From assembly GCA_015231995.1 (NCBI GenBank), contig JADGAO010000080.1, positions 1-12,662 of the forward strand: DNA of 12,662 bases, written 5' to 3'. Shown piece by piece: positions 5,982-12,662 of the stretch. The notes below the pieces were generated by a model, which saw only the letters and a list, made by a program, of their open reading frames with translations, did no database searches and was not told the DNA's origin. The first letter of the stretch is position 1. Each line of letters starts with the position of its first letter. Both the position numbers and the translations under genes were made by a program. Source of the DNA: Nitrospinota bacterium. Lineage in GTDB: Bacteria > Nitrospinota_A > UBA7883 > JACRLM01.

Positions 5982-8157
5982 CCTGCTTTTCGCCTCATGC
6001 GCGGGGAAGCGAGACGCCTCCCCGGCTCCGATTCCCACATTAAAAACGCCTGTCCAAAAACGCGACGAGACGAAAAAACCGGTTGATCCCGCCAGTCCCC
6101 CGGGTATCCACGCAAGGGCGGCGAAAGCCCTCAAGGACGGCAGGTTCGCCGAGGCCCGCGCGGAATTCTTGAAGATTTCAACCAGCGGCTACATTCTGGA
6201 AGATTACGCCGCGCTCGGCCTTGCGCAGTCGGGAATCGGCGCAGGGAACGCCGAAGGAATCCTTCCAGTTCTCGACGGCGTTCTGGAGCGTTACCCCGAA
6301 AGCCCGATAAGGGAGAAAATTGACGGAGCAAGGCTTGCGATAGCCTGTGTGGACGAGACGGCCAAGATATGCGCGGACTATCTGGAGAAAATCAGGGCAG
6401 GGCGCGTGACGAGCGGTTTCGAGCCTGAACTGTTGTACGTTTCGGCCCGGCGCATGGAAAAGGCGGGGGAGACGCTGGAGGCTTACAAAGAGTATCAGAA
6501 GATATATTTCGGCCATCCCGCCTCCACTGCGGCGGAAAAGGCTAGCGAGTCCATGCGGGCCATCGAGAAATCCAACCGGGAGAGCGGATCGAAGACAAAA
6601 CTTCCCGCGGCCGGTTTCGAGTTGAAAATGGAACGGATAGACAAGCTGGAGGCCGCCCGCAAATTCGCGCTTGCGGCGGAAGAGCTTTCCGCGACGCTCA
6701 AGGAAGCGCCAAAACACGAAACGCCCCGTCTGCTGTACAAGCTTGGCATGTCGCTCAAAAAGACGCGGGACAAGGAGGGCGCCAGAAAGGCTTTCCAAAA
6801 GCTGTTGAACAAGGGTGGCGGCGGGCCGTACGGCGGCATGGCCGCATATCAGTTGGCGTTGATTGAGTGGAACGAGGATTTGGATAAACCGGCGCAGAAC
6901 CGCCTTGCCAAGGCGCTCAAAGGCAACCACGGCAAGGAGGTCAACAAGCTGTGCCACCTCCTGATGGGGAAGATATACGAGAGCCAGAACAACTTCAAAT
7001 CCGCCAGCGTCCACTATACGAGGGCGTTGGAGCTTACCGCCCCCGGAGCCGAATCCGTCGAGCTTGATTGGCGCGTCTGCTGGATGGAGTACCGGATGGG
7101 GAACATGAAGGAGGCTGGCCGCCGTTTTCTGGAAGCCCACAAACGGGCGCCCGAAGCCGAACGCGACGGAGCCTTCCTTTACTGGGCCACCCGCGCCTAC
7201 GAAAAAGCCGGGGCTGACAAGGAGGCCGAGAAAACGCGCAAAAGGCTGACTGACGGATTTCCTGAGACATATTACGGAGCGAAGGTCGCAGACGGCGCAT
7301 ACGCGCCTGCGCCCGCTCCGGCTTCGCTTTCGACATTGGCGGATTCGCCTGTAGCCAAACCTTCCCTCGACGCTCGTGGGGCGAAGTTGCTGGAAAGATA
7401 CAACGCTCTCAACAATATCGGTAACGCGGAAGGCGCGAGGCTGGAGGTCTTCGGGATTGCCGGTTTGATTGGCGACGATTACACCTCGTTGCTTTGGCTA
7501 TCGAGCCTCTACAGCCAGTCCGGGGACATACCGTCGGCGATAAAAACGGCGTGGCGCGCCACCGATAAAATCCAGAAACAGAGCAGGAAAGATTATTCCG
7601 ACCCCGCATGGAAAGCGTTGTACCCGACAGCTTACTGGGAGGTTGTTTCCAGAGAGTCCGTAAAGAACGGCCTGGATCCGTTCCTTACGCTATCGCTTAT
7701 CCGGCAGGAGTCCATGTTCGACCAACGCGCCGTTTCATCGGCGTCTGCGCGGGGGCTTATGCAGTTGATGCCCGCCACCGGAAAGATGACCCACGATTCG
7801 TTAGCGAAAGGCGGGAGCGGCCCGGAGCGTTTCGACGAAGATTCGCTTTTTGACCCGGAGACGAACATCCGGCTTGGCTCTGCGCATTTCGCGTCGCTTA
7901 CCGGGAAATACGAGGGGAACATGATCCGCTCCATAGCCGCGTACAATGCGGGGGCGATCGCCGTGGACAAATGGATGGGCAGGTTCGGCCAGGTGGAAGA
8001 CGACGAGTTCGTAGAGCGCATCCCCTATTCGGAAACGAGGGGGTATGTGAAGAAAGTGTTGAGGAATGTGGCCCTTTACCGCAGGATATATAGTGGCGGA
8101 GCTTCTGGCGGCGGCAATGCGTCCGCTGGACAGGGGAATACGGCTTCTTCGCAATGA
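5932..8157 (+). CDS. Lytic murein transglycosylase (Slt70-like), probable lipoprotein
   Basis: Cleaves the MurNAc-GlcNAc bond of peptidoglycan to leave 1,6-anhydro-MurNAc, probably at the periplasmic face of a membrane. From the ATG at 5932 it has 741 residues. A short hydrophobic segment ends in LFASC, a slightly atypical lipobox that would make a lipoprotein. The middle (about 60-560) is a long chain of TPR-like helical hairpins, matching the superhelical part of Slt70. The C-terminal SLT domain holds IRQES with catalytic Glu593, GLMQLMPAT (608-616) and AAYNAG (669-674). The tail is rich in Gly, Ser and Ala. ATGs at 5932 and 5935 are both possible, while an earlier in-frame ATG at 5872 would lie deep inside miaA and spoil the signal peptide. 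No clear terminator follows. Confidence 0.9.
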   Translation: MMSGNFSTVTAILLASSLLFASCAGKRDASPAPIPTLKTPVQKRDETKKPVDPASPPGIHARAAKALKDGRFAEARAEFLKISTSGYILEDYAALGLAQSGIGAGNAEGILPVLDGVLERYPESPIREKIDGARLAIACVDETAKICADYLEKIRAGRVTSGFEPELLYVSARRMEKAGETLEAYKEYQKIYFGHPASTAAEKASESMRAIEKSNRESGSKTKLPAAGFELKMERIDKLEAARKFALAAEELSATLKEAPKHETPRLLYKLGMSLKKTRDKEGARKAFQKLLNKGGGGPYGGMAAYQLALIEWNEDLDKPAQNRLAKALKGNHGKEVNKLCHLLMGKIYESQNNFKSASVHYTRALELTAPGAESVELDWRVCWMEYRMGNMKEAGRRFLEAHKRAPEAERDGAFLYWATRAYEKAGADKEAEKTRKRLTDGFPETYYGAKVADGAYAPAPAPASLSTLADSPVAKPSLDARGAKLLERYNALNNIGNAEGARLEVFGIAGLIGDDYTSLLWLSSLYSQSGDIPSAIKTAWRATDKIQKQSRKDYSDPAWKALYPTAYWEVVSRESVKNGLDPFLTLSLIRQESMFDQRAVSSASARGLMQLMPATGKMTHDSLAKGGSGPERFDEDSLFDPETNIRLGSAHFASLTGKYEGNMIRSIAAYNAGAIAVDKWMGRFGQVEDDEFVERIPYSETRGYVKKVLRNVALYRRIYSGGASGGGNASAGQGNTASSQ

Positions 8158-8539
8158 ACGGATGACTTGTTATTAAAGAGTCATAAGTAACTTGATGAGT
8201 TTGTTTGGGATTTGGCTCTTCTCTTGTTGCATTCCGTTATTTTTGTCGTTTTGCCGGGGGCGCATGGGGCTGTTGTCAAACCCCCTCCTTACCAAGGAGG
8301 GGTCGCCGCTCTGCGGCGGGGGAGGTTTAATTTGTCCTTTGGGCGATATTTCGGCGACAATGAGCGATAAGTAAGATTGAATTAAACCCCCTCGGCGTTT
8401 CGCGCCGGTCCACCTTTGTAAGGGGACAAAGGTGATGAGAGAGCGCAGGCGCGGGGCGGCCAGGGTAAGCGGATTGGTTAAACGCTGTGGAGCGATTGTG
8501 TCGGAAGGATGCATATACTAATGAACTCATTTTTAATTG
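8158..8539. other. Gene-free gap with structured repeats
   Basis: A gap of 382 bases between the transglycosylase and the deacylase. Bases 8162-8167 and 8179-8184 (ATGACT / AGTCAT) form a weak hairpin with an 11-base loop. The rest is dominated by the repeat pair at 8275-8434. Short open frames on both strands here run through the hairpins and look spurious. A small frame, ATG at 8521 to TGA at 8547, has GGAAGG (8503-8508) 12 bases upstream and overlaps the deacylase start. Confidence 0.6.
8275..8434. repeat. Two diverged copies of a structured repeat in inverted orientation
   Basis: The left copy (about 8278-8334) contains two perfect hairpins: CCCCTCCTT/AAGGAGGGG (8282-8290 with 8294-8302) and CGCCGC/GCGGCG (8304-8309 with 8313-8318). 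An outer pairing joins AAACC to GGTTT. The right copy (about 8379-8434) contains CGGCG/CGCCG (8393-8397 with 8403-8407) and CACCTTTGT/ACAAAGGTG (8411-8419 with 8426-8434). The reverse complement of the left copy aligns with the right copy, starting AATTAAAC in both, though the stems have drifted. This suggests two related non-coding elements inserted or folded back on each other. Confidence 0.65.
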
Positions 8540-10120
8540 ATGTTTGACGTAATCATTAAAGGCGGACTGGTCGCGGACGGCAAGTCCGCGCAGGTTGAAA
8601 AACTCGACGTGGGCGTAAAGGACGGCCTGATAGCCGACGTGGCTCCGTCCATACAATCCGAAGGCGCTAGGATAATCGAGGCTGGCGGCAAAATTGTGGC
8701 GCCCGGTTTTGTTGACGTCCACTCTCATTCGGACTATTACCTGCTGATAGACCCACGCGCCCGTTCCAAAGTGACGCAGGGCGTAACCACGGAAGTCGGC
8801 GGCAACTGCGGCTATTCCGCCGCGCCGATGAGCGGGGAGACGCGCAGGCAGAGAGCCAAAGACTACGAGGCGCAATTCGGGATAAAAGTGGACTGGGCGG
8901 GGATGGGCGAGTATCTCCAAAGGCTCCAGGCCGCCGCTCCAGCAGTGAACTTCGCGGCGTTGATAGGTTACAACACCGTGCGCGGCTCCATACTCGGCCC
9001 CAACTCCAGCCAGCCCGGCGCGGACGGGATGAAGAAAATAAAAGAGATGATAAACAAGGCTCTCGACGAGGGGGCGTTGGGGATGTCCGTCGGCGTGGTC
9101 TACCCGCCCGCCTGTTTTGCGGAGGCGAGGGAGTTTATCGAGGCCGTCTCCTGCGTGTCGGCGCGTGGTAAAGTTTTCACTTCGCACATACGCTCGGAAG
9201 GCGCAAGACTGCTCGAAGCGTTGGATGAGATGGTGACGGTGGCCAAAGGCTCCGGGGCCAAACTGCAGGTGAGCCATTTGAAGACCGCCGGGAAAGACAA
9301 CTGGGGCAAACTGGACCGTGCGTTTGAAATACTCGAAGAGGCTATGGCCCAAGGCGTGAGCGTGATGGCCGACAGGTATCCTTATCTGGCGTCCAACACT
9401 GGTTTGCAGGTGACTTTGCCCGACCGCGCTTTCGACGGCGGCAAAGCGGCGTTGACCGGAAGGCTTGCGGACCCGCGTGAACGCGCCGCCTTCACGGAGG
9501 AGATTTTAAAAAGCCATCCAGAGCCGGAATATTGGGAGACGGTGATGGTTTCGCAGGTCGTTACGGAGGCCAACAAAGACCTCGAAGGGTTAACCGTGGC
9601 GCAGGGTTCTGCCAGGCGCGGGAAGGAGGTCTTCAGTTTCATCTACGACCTGCTCATGCAGGAGGGGACGGACGTGGAGGCGATATTCTTCTGCATGAGC
9701 GAGGACAACCTCTCCCGGATACTGCGCAAGCCGTGGGTCGTGCTGGGGTCGGATTCCGGGGCGCGCGCCATTGACGGGCCGCTGGCCATCGGCAGGCCGC
9801 ATCCCCGCACGTTTGGGACGTTTCCCCGGTTCTTCAAGGAATTCGTGAGGGAGAAAAAACTTTTCACGATTCCCGAAGCCGTTCGTAAGACATCCACCCA
9901 GGCGCTGGAGTTTTTCGGGATCGGGCGAAGGGGGGAAATAAAAAAAGGCTATTTCGCCGACATCGTTGTGTTCGACCCGGATACGATAGGGGATACTTCT
10001 ACTTACGCCGATCCGCTGTCGTATTCTAACGGGATCGAACACGTTTTGGTGAACGGAATCTCCGCCGTCGAAGGCGGGAAGCCGACGGAAAACCGCGCCG
10101 GGCGCGTCATAACAGGATGA
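8540..10120 (+). CDS. N-acyl-D-amino-acid deacylase (D-aminoacylase family amidohydrolase)
   Basis: Hydrolyses N-acyl-D-amino acids to a free D-amino acid and an acid. It is a 526-residue amidohydrolase-superfamily enzyme. Metal-site residues in the expected order are H61 and H63 (HSHSD), C90 (GGNCGY), H216 (TSHIRSEG), H246 (QVSHLK) and the catalytic D405 (GSDSG). The Cys ligand is characteristic of D-aminoacylases and separates them from most amidohydrolases. N-terminal and C-terminal strands (IIKGGLVADG; GYFADIVVFDP) form the small beta-sandwich of the superfamily. The ATG at 8540 has no evident ribosome site, and a TTG at 8537 is an alternative. The next gene starts 13 bases after the stop, so the two are probably co-transcribed. 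The exact substrate, neutral or acidic D-amino acid or a peptidoglycan fragment, cannot be read off. Confidence 0.88.
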   Translation: MFDVIIKGGLVADGKSAQVEKLDVGVKDGLIADVAPSIQSEGARIIEAGGKIVAPGFVDVHSHSDYYLLIDPRARSKVTQGVTTEVGGNCGYSAAPMSGETRRQRAKDYEAQFGIKVDWAGMGEYLQRLQAAAPAVNFAALIGYNTVRGSILGPNSSQPGADGMKKIKEMINKALDEGALGMSVGVVYPPACFAEAREFIEAVSCVSARGKVFTSHIRSEGARLLEALDEMVTVAKGSGAKLQVSHLKTAGKDNWGKLDRAFEILEEAMAQGVSVMADRYPYLASNTGLQVTLPDRAFDGGKAALTGRLADPRERAAFTEEILKSHPEPEYWETVMVSQVVTEANKDLEGLTVAQGSARRGKEVFSFIYDLLMQEGTDVEAIFFCMSEDNLSRILRKPWVVLGSDSGARAIDGPLAIGRPHPRTFGTFPRFFKEFVREKKLFTIPEAVRKTSTQALEFFGIGRRGEIKKGYFADIVVFDPDTIGDTSTYADPLSYSNGIEHVLVNGISAVEGGKPTENRAGRVITG

Positions 10121-10133
10121 GGCTGGCAAAGGC

Positions 10134-11525
10134 ATGAGCGAGCTATTGCAGAAATACAGGGAGAAGGCAGAGCTTTCCCAGCAGGTCGTGGAGTCGTACA
10201 AGGCCCTCTCCTCGATGGCGATAAGCCACTTGCGTGGAGAGGTTCGGGAGAACGCAGTCCTGGACAAGACCTTCGAAGGCCTGATCCACAGGATAAAAGG
10301 GGCGGACAACCTTTTCCAGATCCAACAGCTCAACAGGGAATTCGCCTCGCTTGTGAAAGTGACGGACGCATGGCTCAAGGAAAAGAGGAAGGCCGCCCCA
10401 AAGGCGGAAGCTCCGGGATTCCTGTCTGGCCTCACGTCCATGTTCGGCGGCAAGGGGGAGCGCGCTAAAGGAGCGGAAGGCGAGGGAGACGAGGGCGGCT
10501 CCATCGAAGACGCGGCCAAGGAGCTGTTGGCGCCTTACCTGATCCTGCTCGACGCTTTATCAAAAGGCGCGATAACGCTCGCCGACGACAGAGAGTCATT
10601 CTATGTTGATCTGAAAATCAGGCGGGAGAAAAAATTCGCCGGCCTTAAGGAGAACGACGCGGAGGCCCTCTCCGCATCGCTATACAATTTTTTCATAATG
10701 AAAAGCAACGAGTCCACCGCCGTCACCCAGGAGCGCGAGGAACTCAAGAAGATAATAGGCTCGCTTGCCGCCCACATACAGACGCTGGCGATATCGAGCG
10801 AAAACTTCGGCTCGAAGTTGGAAAACTACTCCCGCCAGGTCGCCGCCACCACGACGCTCGACGAGATAAGGATGGTGCAGAAGGCGATATTGTCGGACAC
10901 GCAGGCTATTCAGAAGGAAAACTCGGCGGCGCGGGAAAAATTGCTGGAGTCGGAAAAGCGTCTCCGGGAATCGGCGCAGAGGATAACCCAGCTTGAGACG
11001 GAGCTGGAGAAGGCGCGCAAGGAGAAGTCCACCGACCATCTGACGCAGTTGTTTAACCGAGGCTACTTCGACGAAAAACTAAAAGAGGACTTCGCCTCGT
11101 TCGCGCGGTATGGCGAGCCGTTTTGCCTGATAATTTTCGACGTGGATCATTTCAAAAAGTTCAACGACACATACGGCCACCAGGCTGGCGACGGCGTGCT
11201 TCAGGCCGTGGCGGCCACGGCGAAGGAGACCATGCGCGCTTCCGACACCGTAGCAAGGTATGGCGGGGAGGAGTTCGTAGTTGTTGTGTACAAGGCCAGG
11301 CTCGACGAGGCGGCGAAGGCGGCGGAGAACCTGCGGGAAGCCGTGGCCGCGCACGAGTTCGTGTTCAAGGGCGAGAAGAAAATCGTTCAAGTGACTATCT
11401 CGCTGGGAGTGGCGCAGGTGGCCAAAGGCGATACGCCCAAGAGCCTTATCGAACGCGCCGACGCCTGTCTGTACGAAGCTAAAAAACAGGGGCGCAACAG
11501 AACCGTCCATGCGCCGTCCAAATGA
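10134..11525 (+). CDS. Soluble diguanylate cyclase with N-terminal helical/coiled-coil region
   Basis: Makes cyclic di-GMP from two GTP. The protein has 463 residues with no signal peptide or membrane helix, so it is cytosolic. Residues 1-90 are helical. About 91-122 is a low-complexity linker rich in Gly, Lys and Glu. Residues 123-230 are helical, and about 235-298 are a heptad-like coiled coil leading into the GGDEF domain. That domain opens with TDHLTQLFNR (300-309), has the metal-binding FDVD (335-338) and an active-site GGEEF (377-381). R368 to D371 (RASD) lies five residues before GGEEF and forms the inhibitory I-site, so product feedback is expected. The N-terminal part may be a signal-input module, possibly of the DGCcoil type, though I recognise no named sensor domain. 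Its stop overlaps the next start as ATGA. Confidence 0.92.
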   Translation: MSELLQKYREKAELSQQVVESYKALSSMAISHLRGEVRENAVLDKTFEGLIHRIKGADNLFQIQQLNREFASLVKVTDAWLKEKRKAAPKAEAPGFLSGLTSMFGGKGERAKGAEGEGDEGGSIEDAAKELLAPYLILLDALSKGAITLADDRESFYVDLKIRREKKFAGLKENDAEALSASLYNFFIMKSNESTAVTQEREELKKIIGSLAAHIQTLAISSENFGSKLENYSRQVAATTTLDEIRMVQKAILSDTQAIQKENSAAREKLLESEKRLRESAQRITQLETELEKARKEKSTDHLTQLFNRGYFDEKLKEDFASFARYGEPFCLIIFDVDHFKKFNDTYGHQAGDGVLQAVAATAKETMRASDTVARYGGEEFVVVVYKARLDEAAKAAENLREAVAAHEFVFKGEKKIVQVTISLGVAQVAKGDTPKSLIERADACLYEAKKQGRNRTVHAPSK

Positions 11526-12457
11526 CAAGCGACGCCGACCTTAGGCGCGTCCACGAAGTCAAGGCGGCCACGCTCTGGACGTTCGAGGCCTTGTGGAACG
11601 GCAATTACGAGGCCAACCGCAGTCTTATCTCACGGTCGGCCGGGGTGTCGAGCCTATTCGGGAAATTCGGCGACGTTCCCGCATTGATAACGGGCGCGGG
11701 GCCTTCGCTGGAGAAAAACCTGCACCTCTTCAGCGGAGTCCAGGGCAGGGCGGCGATTATCGCGGTGGATACGGCCCTGCTACCGCTCGTCTCCGCAGGG
11801 GTTTCCCCCACGATAACGGTGATGCTCGACCCGCAACCGTATGTGGCGCGGTTTTTCGCCGGAGTCAACACGTCCCGCAAAACGTTACTGGCCCCTTCCA
11901 TCGCAAGCCCGGCCGCGCTGTCGCAGTGGAAAGGCGAAATCGTTTTCTACAATAAATTCGCGCCGGACATCCCCGCGCTCACCCGCATCGCGTCGCAAAG
12001 CCCGGAGTTGGGATTTCTCATCCCCGGCGGGTCTGTGCTTTCGGTGGGGCTGGATTTGGCTTTCCGTATGGGGGCGACCTCGATAGGGTTTGCGGGGCAG
12101 GACCTCTCATACCCGCCCGGCGGCAAGGCGTATGTCTCCGGCACCACTTACGGCGACGTGAACGCGGATTACGTCCTCAGCCGCGCTACGGAGGAGATAG
12201 TCGCCGAGACGGATATTTTCGGCAGGACCGTCCGCACGAAAAAAAGCCTTAGCGTCACCAAACAGTGGATGGAATGGGCGTTTGTGAATCTGAAGCGTGA
12301 AGGGGGGAAGGCGGCGTTTTACAACCTGACGGAGGGAGGGATAGTCACGAGAGAGTGCAACGTGATGAGCCTTGCCGAATGGTCTGGCCGGTTTTTACGG
12401 GAAAGCTTCAACCTCGATTGGCGCGTGAAAAAGGCCCTGCAGAAAAAGAAGAGGTGA
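11522..12457 (+). CDS. DUF115 (Maf/MptE-like) family protein
   Basis: A 311-residue protein matching the DUF115 core, shared by motility-associated Maf glycosyltransferases that decorate flagellin with nonulosonic acids and by archaeal MptE pterin diphosphokinases. Typical features are GAGPSL (58-63, a nucleotide-binding loop), VDTAL (82-86), LDPQ (102-105), PGGSV (168-172) and GFAGQDLSYPPGG (189-201). Classical Maf proteins are about twice this length with extra flanking domains, which are absent here, so this is a minimal core version. It starts inside the stop of the diguanylate cyclase gene (ATGA), implying translational coupling. No flagellin or sugar-biosynthesis gene is in the window, so a role in flagellar or surface glycosylation rests on family knowledge. 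A basic tail (KKALQKKKR) ends the chain. Confidence 0.82.
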   Translation: MTSDADLRRVHEVKAATLWTFEALWNGNYEANRSLISRSAGVSSLFGKFGDVPALITGAGPSLEKNLHLFSGVQGRAAIIAVDTALLPLVSAGVSPTITVMLDPQPYVARFFAGVNTSRKTLLAPSIASPAALSQWKGEIVFYNKFAPDIPALTRIASQSPELGFLIPGGSVLSVGLDLAFRMGATSIGFAGQDLSYPPGGKAYVSGTTYGDVNADYVLSRATEEIVAETDIFGRTVRTKKSLSVTKQWMEWAFVNLKREGGKAAFYNLTEGGIVTRECNVMSLAEWSGRFLRESFNLDWRVKKALQKKKR

Positions 12458-12474
12458 GCGTGGAATTATTGTAG

Positions 12475-12495
12475 GGACGGCCCGGTGGGTCGCCC
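12475..12495. repeat. Palindromic repeat downstream of the DUF115 gene
   Basis: GGACGGCCC (12475-12483) pairs with GGGTCGCCC (12487-12495) around GGT, with one mismatch and one G-U pair. The flank ATTGTAGG resembles the complement of the CCTACAAATT next to the palindrome at 4223-4240, so the two may be related dispersed repeats. Only four T (12500-12503) follow shortly after, so terminator function is possible but weak. Confidence 0.5.
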
Positions 12496-12507
12496 GCGCT
12501 TTTCCGC

Positions 12508-12536
12508 ATGACCCTGCCACGCCAAACCGATATAAT
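12508..12536 (+). promoter_or_regulatory. Sigma-70-type promoter
   Basis: ATGACC (12508-12513, four of six matches to TTGACA) is followed by a 17-base spacer and a perfect TATAAT (12531-12536). Transcription would begin near 12543, giving a leader of about 90 bases before the ATG at 12635. It is correctly placed and oriented for the gene leaving the window. Confidence 0.55.
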
Positions 12537-12634
12537 GACACCTTTATTTAAAACGGGCCGCAAGGGTCGCCTTAACGCGCAAAACGCCTGGCGTCGAACC
12601 TTTGGCCATCATTATCCGGTGACAAGTAAGAAAT

Positions 12635-12662
12635 ATGCCGATACTCGAAGACATTAAATCAA
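12635..12662 (+). CDS. Start of a gene leaving the window, possibly 1-deoxyxylulose-5-phosphate synthase
   Basis: An ATG at 12635 opens nine codons reading MPILEDIKS before the window ends. This resembles the start of many Dxs proteins (a short M-x-L-L-x-x-I-x-S-P-x-D-L opening), the first enzyme of the MEP isoprenoid pathway, but nine residues cannot prove it. The ribosome site is weak (AAGTAAG, 12624-12630). The promoter at 12508-12536 supports a real gene start. Confidence 0.4.

Noticed and set aside
6178..7140. 320-codon open frame on the minus strand
   Set aside because: Shadow of the transglycosylase TPR region, with no coherent protein features.
8173..8514. 113-codon minus-strand and 60-codon plus-strand (8192-8374) open frames in the gap
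   Set aside because: Both read through the hairpin repeats, and their peptides are translations of palindromes with no domain.
8327..9352. 341-codon open frame on the minus strand
   Set aside because: Covers the deacylase active-site region in antisense and runs into the repeat. The deacylase has all its metal ligands on the + strand.
9590..10519. 309-codon open frame on the minus strand
   Set aside because: Spans the deacylase-cyclase junction in antisense and has no recognisable motif.

Overview
The window looks like chromosomal DNA from a Gram-negative bacterium. It encodes an outer-membrane beta-barrel of the YaiO type, a probable lipoprotein lytic transglycosylase and c-di-GMP machinery. 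ATA (Ile) and AGG (Arg) codons are frequent and the genes look moderately GC-rich, which argues against an enteric host. The intergenic spaces hold short structured repeats of a kind I associate with environmental Nitrospinota, Nitrospirota and Desulfobacterota genomes. That placement is an impression, not a demonstration. All protein-coding genes I support lie on the + strand.

Region 1 (1-4240) is the most interesting part. Three overlapping genes form a compact operon: a YaiO-family outer-membrane barrel with N-terminal TPRs (352-1611), a membrane-anchored HEAT-repeat protein (1568-2647), and a processive-type GT2 glycosyltransferase with membrane helices (2644-4059). A Rho-independent terminator follows. 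Together they look like a minimal polysaccharide synthesis and export unit: an inner-membrane synthase, a scaffold and an outer-membrane exit. The unit is bracketed by two inverted copies of one repeat (about 121-283 and 4081-4202) that share a 58-bp block with no mismatch. A strong hairpin and a degenerate tandem repeat lie outside the left copy, and a second palindrome lies outside the right copy.

Region 2 (4276-8157) is a housekeeping cluster of three overlapping genes: a TrmN6-like tRNA adenine methyltransferase, the tRNA dimethylallyltransferase MiaA, and a Slt70-like lytic transglycosylase with a lipoprotein-type signal. The first two both act on adenosine-37 of tRNAs.

A 382-bp non-coding gap (8158-8539) carries two diverged, inverted copies of another highly structured repeat.

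Region 3 (8540-12457) is a second three-gene run: an N-acyl-D-amino-acid deacylase, a soluble coiled-coil diguanylate cyclase with an intact active site and I-site, and a short DUF115 (Maf/MptE-like) protein whose start overlaps the cyclase stop as ATGA. DUF115 proteins are often flagellin glycosyltransferases, so this run may link c-di-GMP to surface glycosylation or motility.

The last 205 bp hold a palindromic repeat, a good sigma-70-type promoter (12508-12536) and the first nine codons of a gene that leaves the window. Those codons resemble the N-terminus of 1-deoxy-D-xylulose-5-phosphate synthase.
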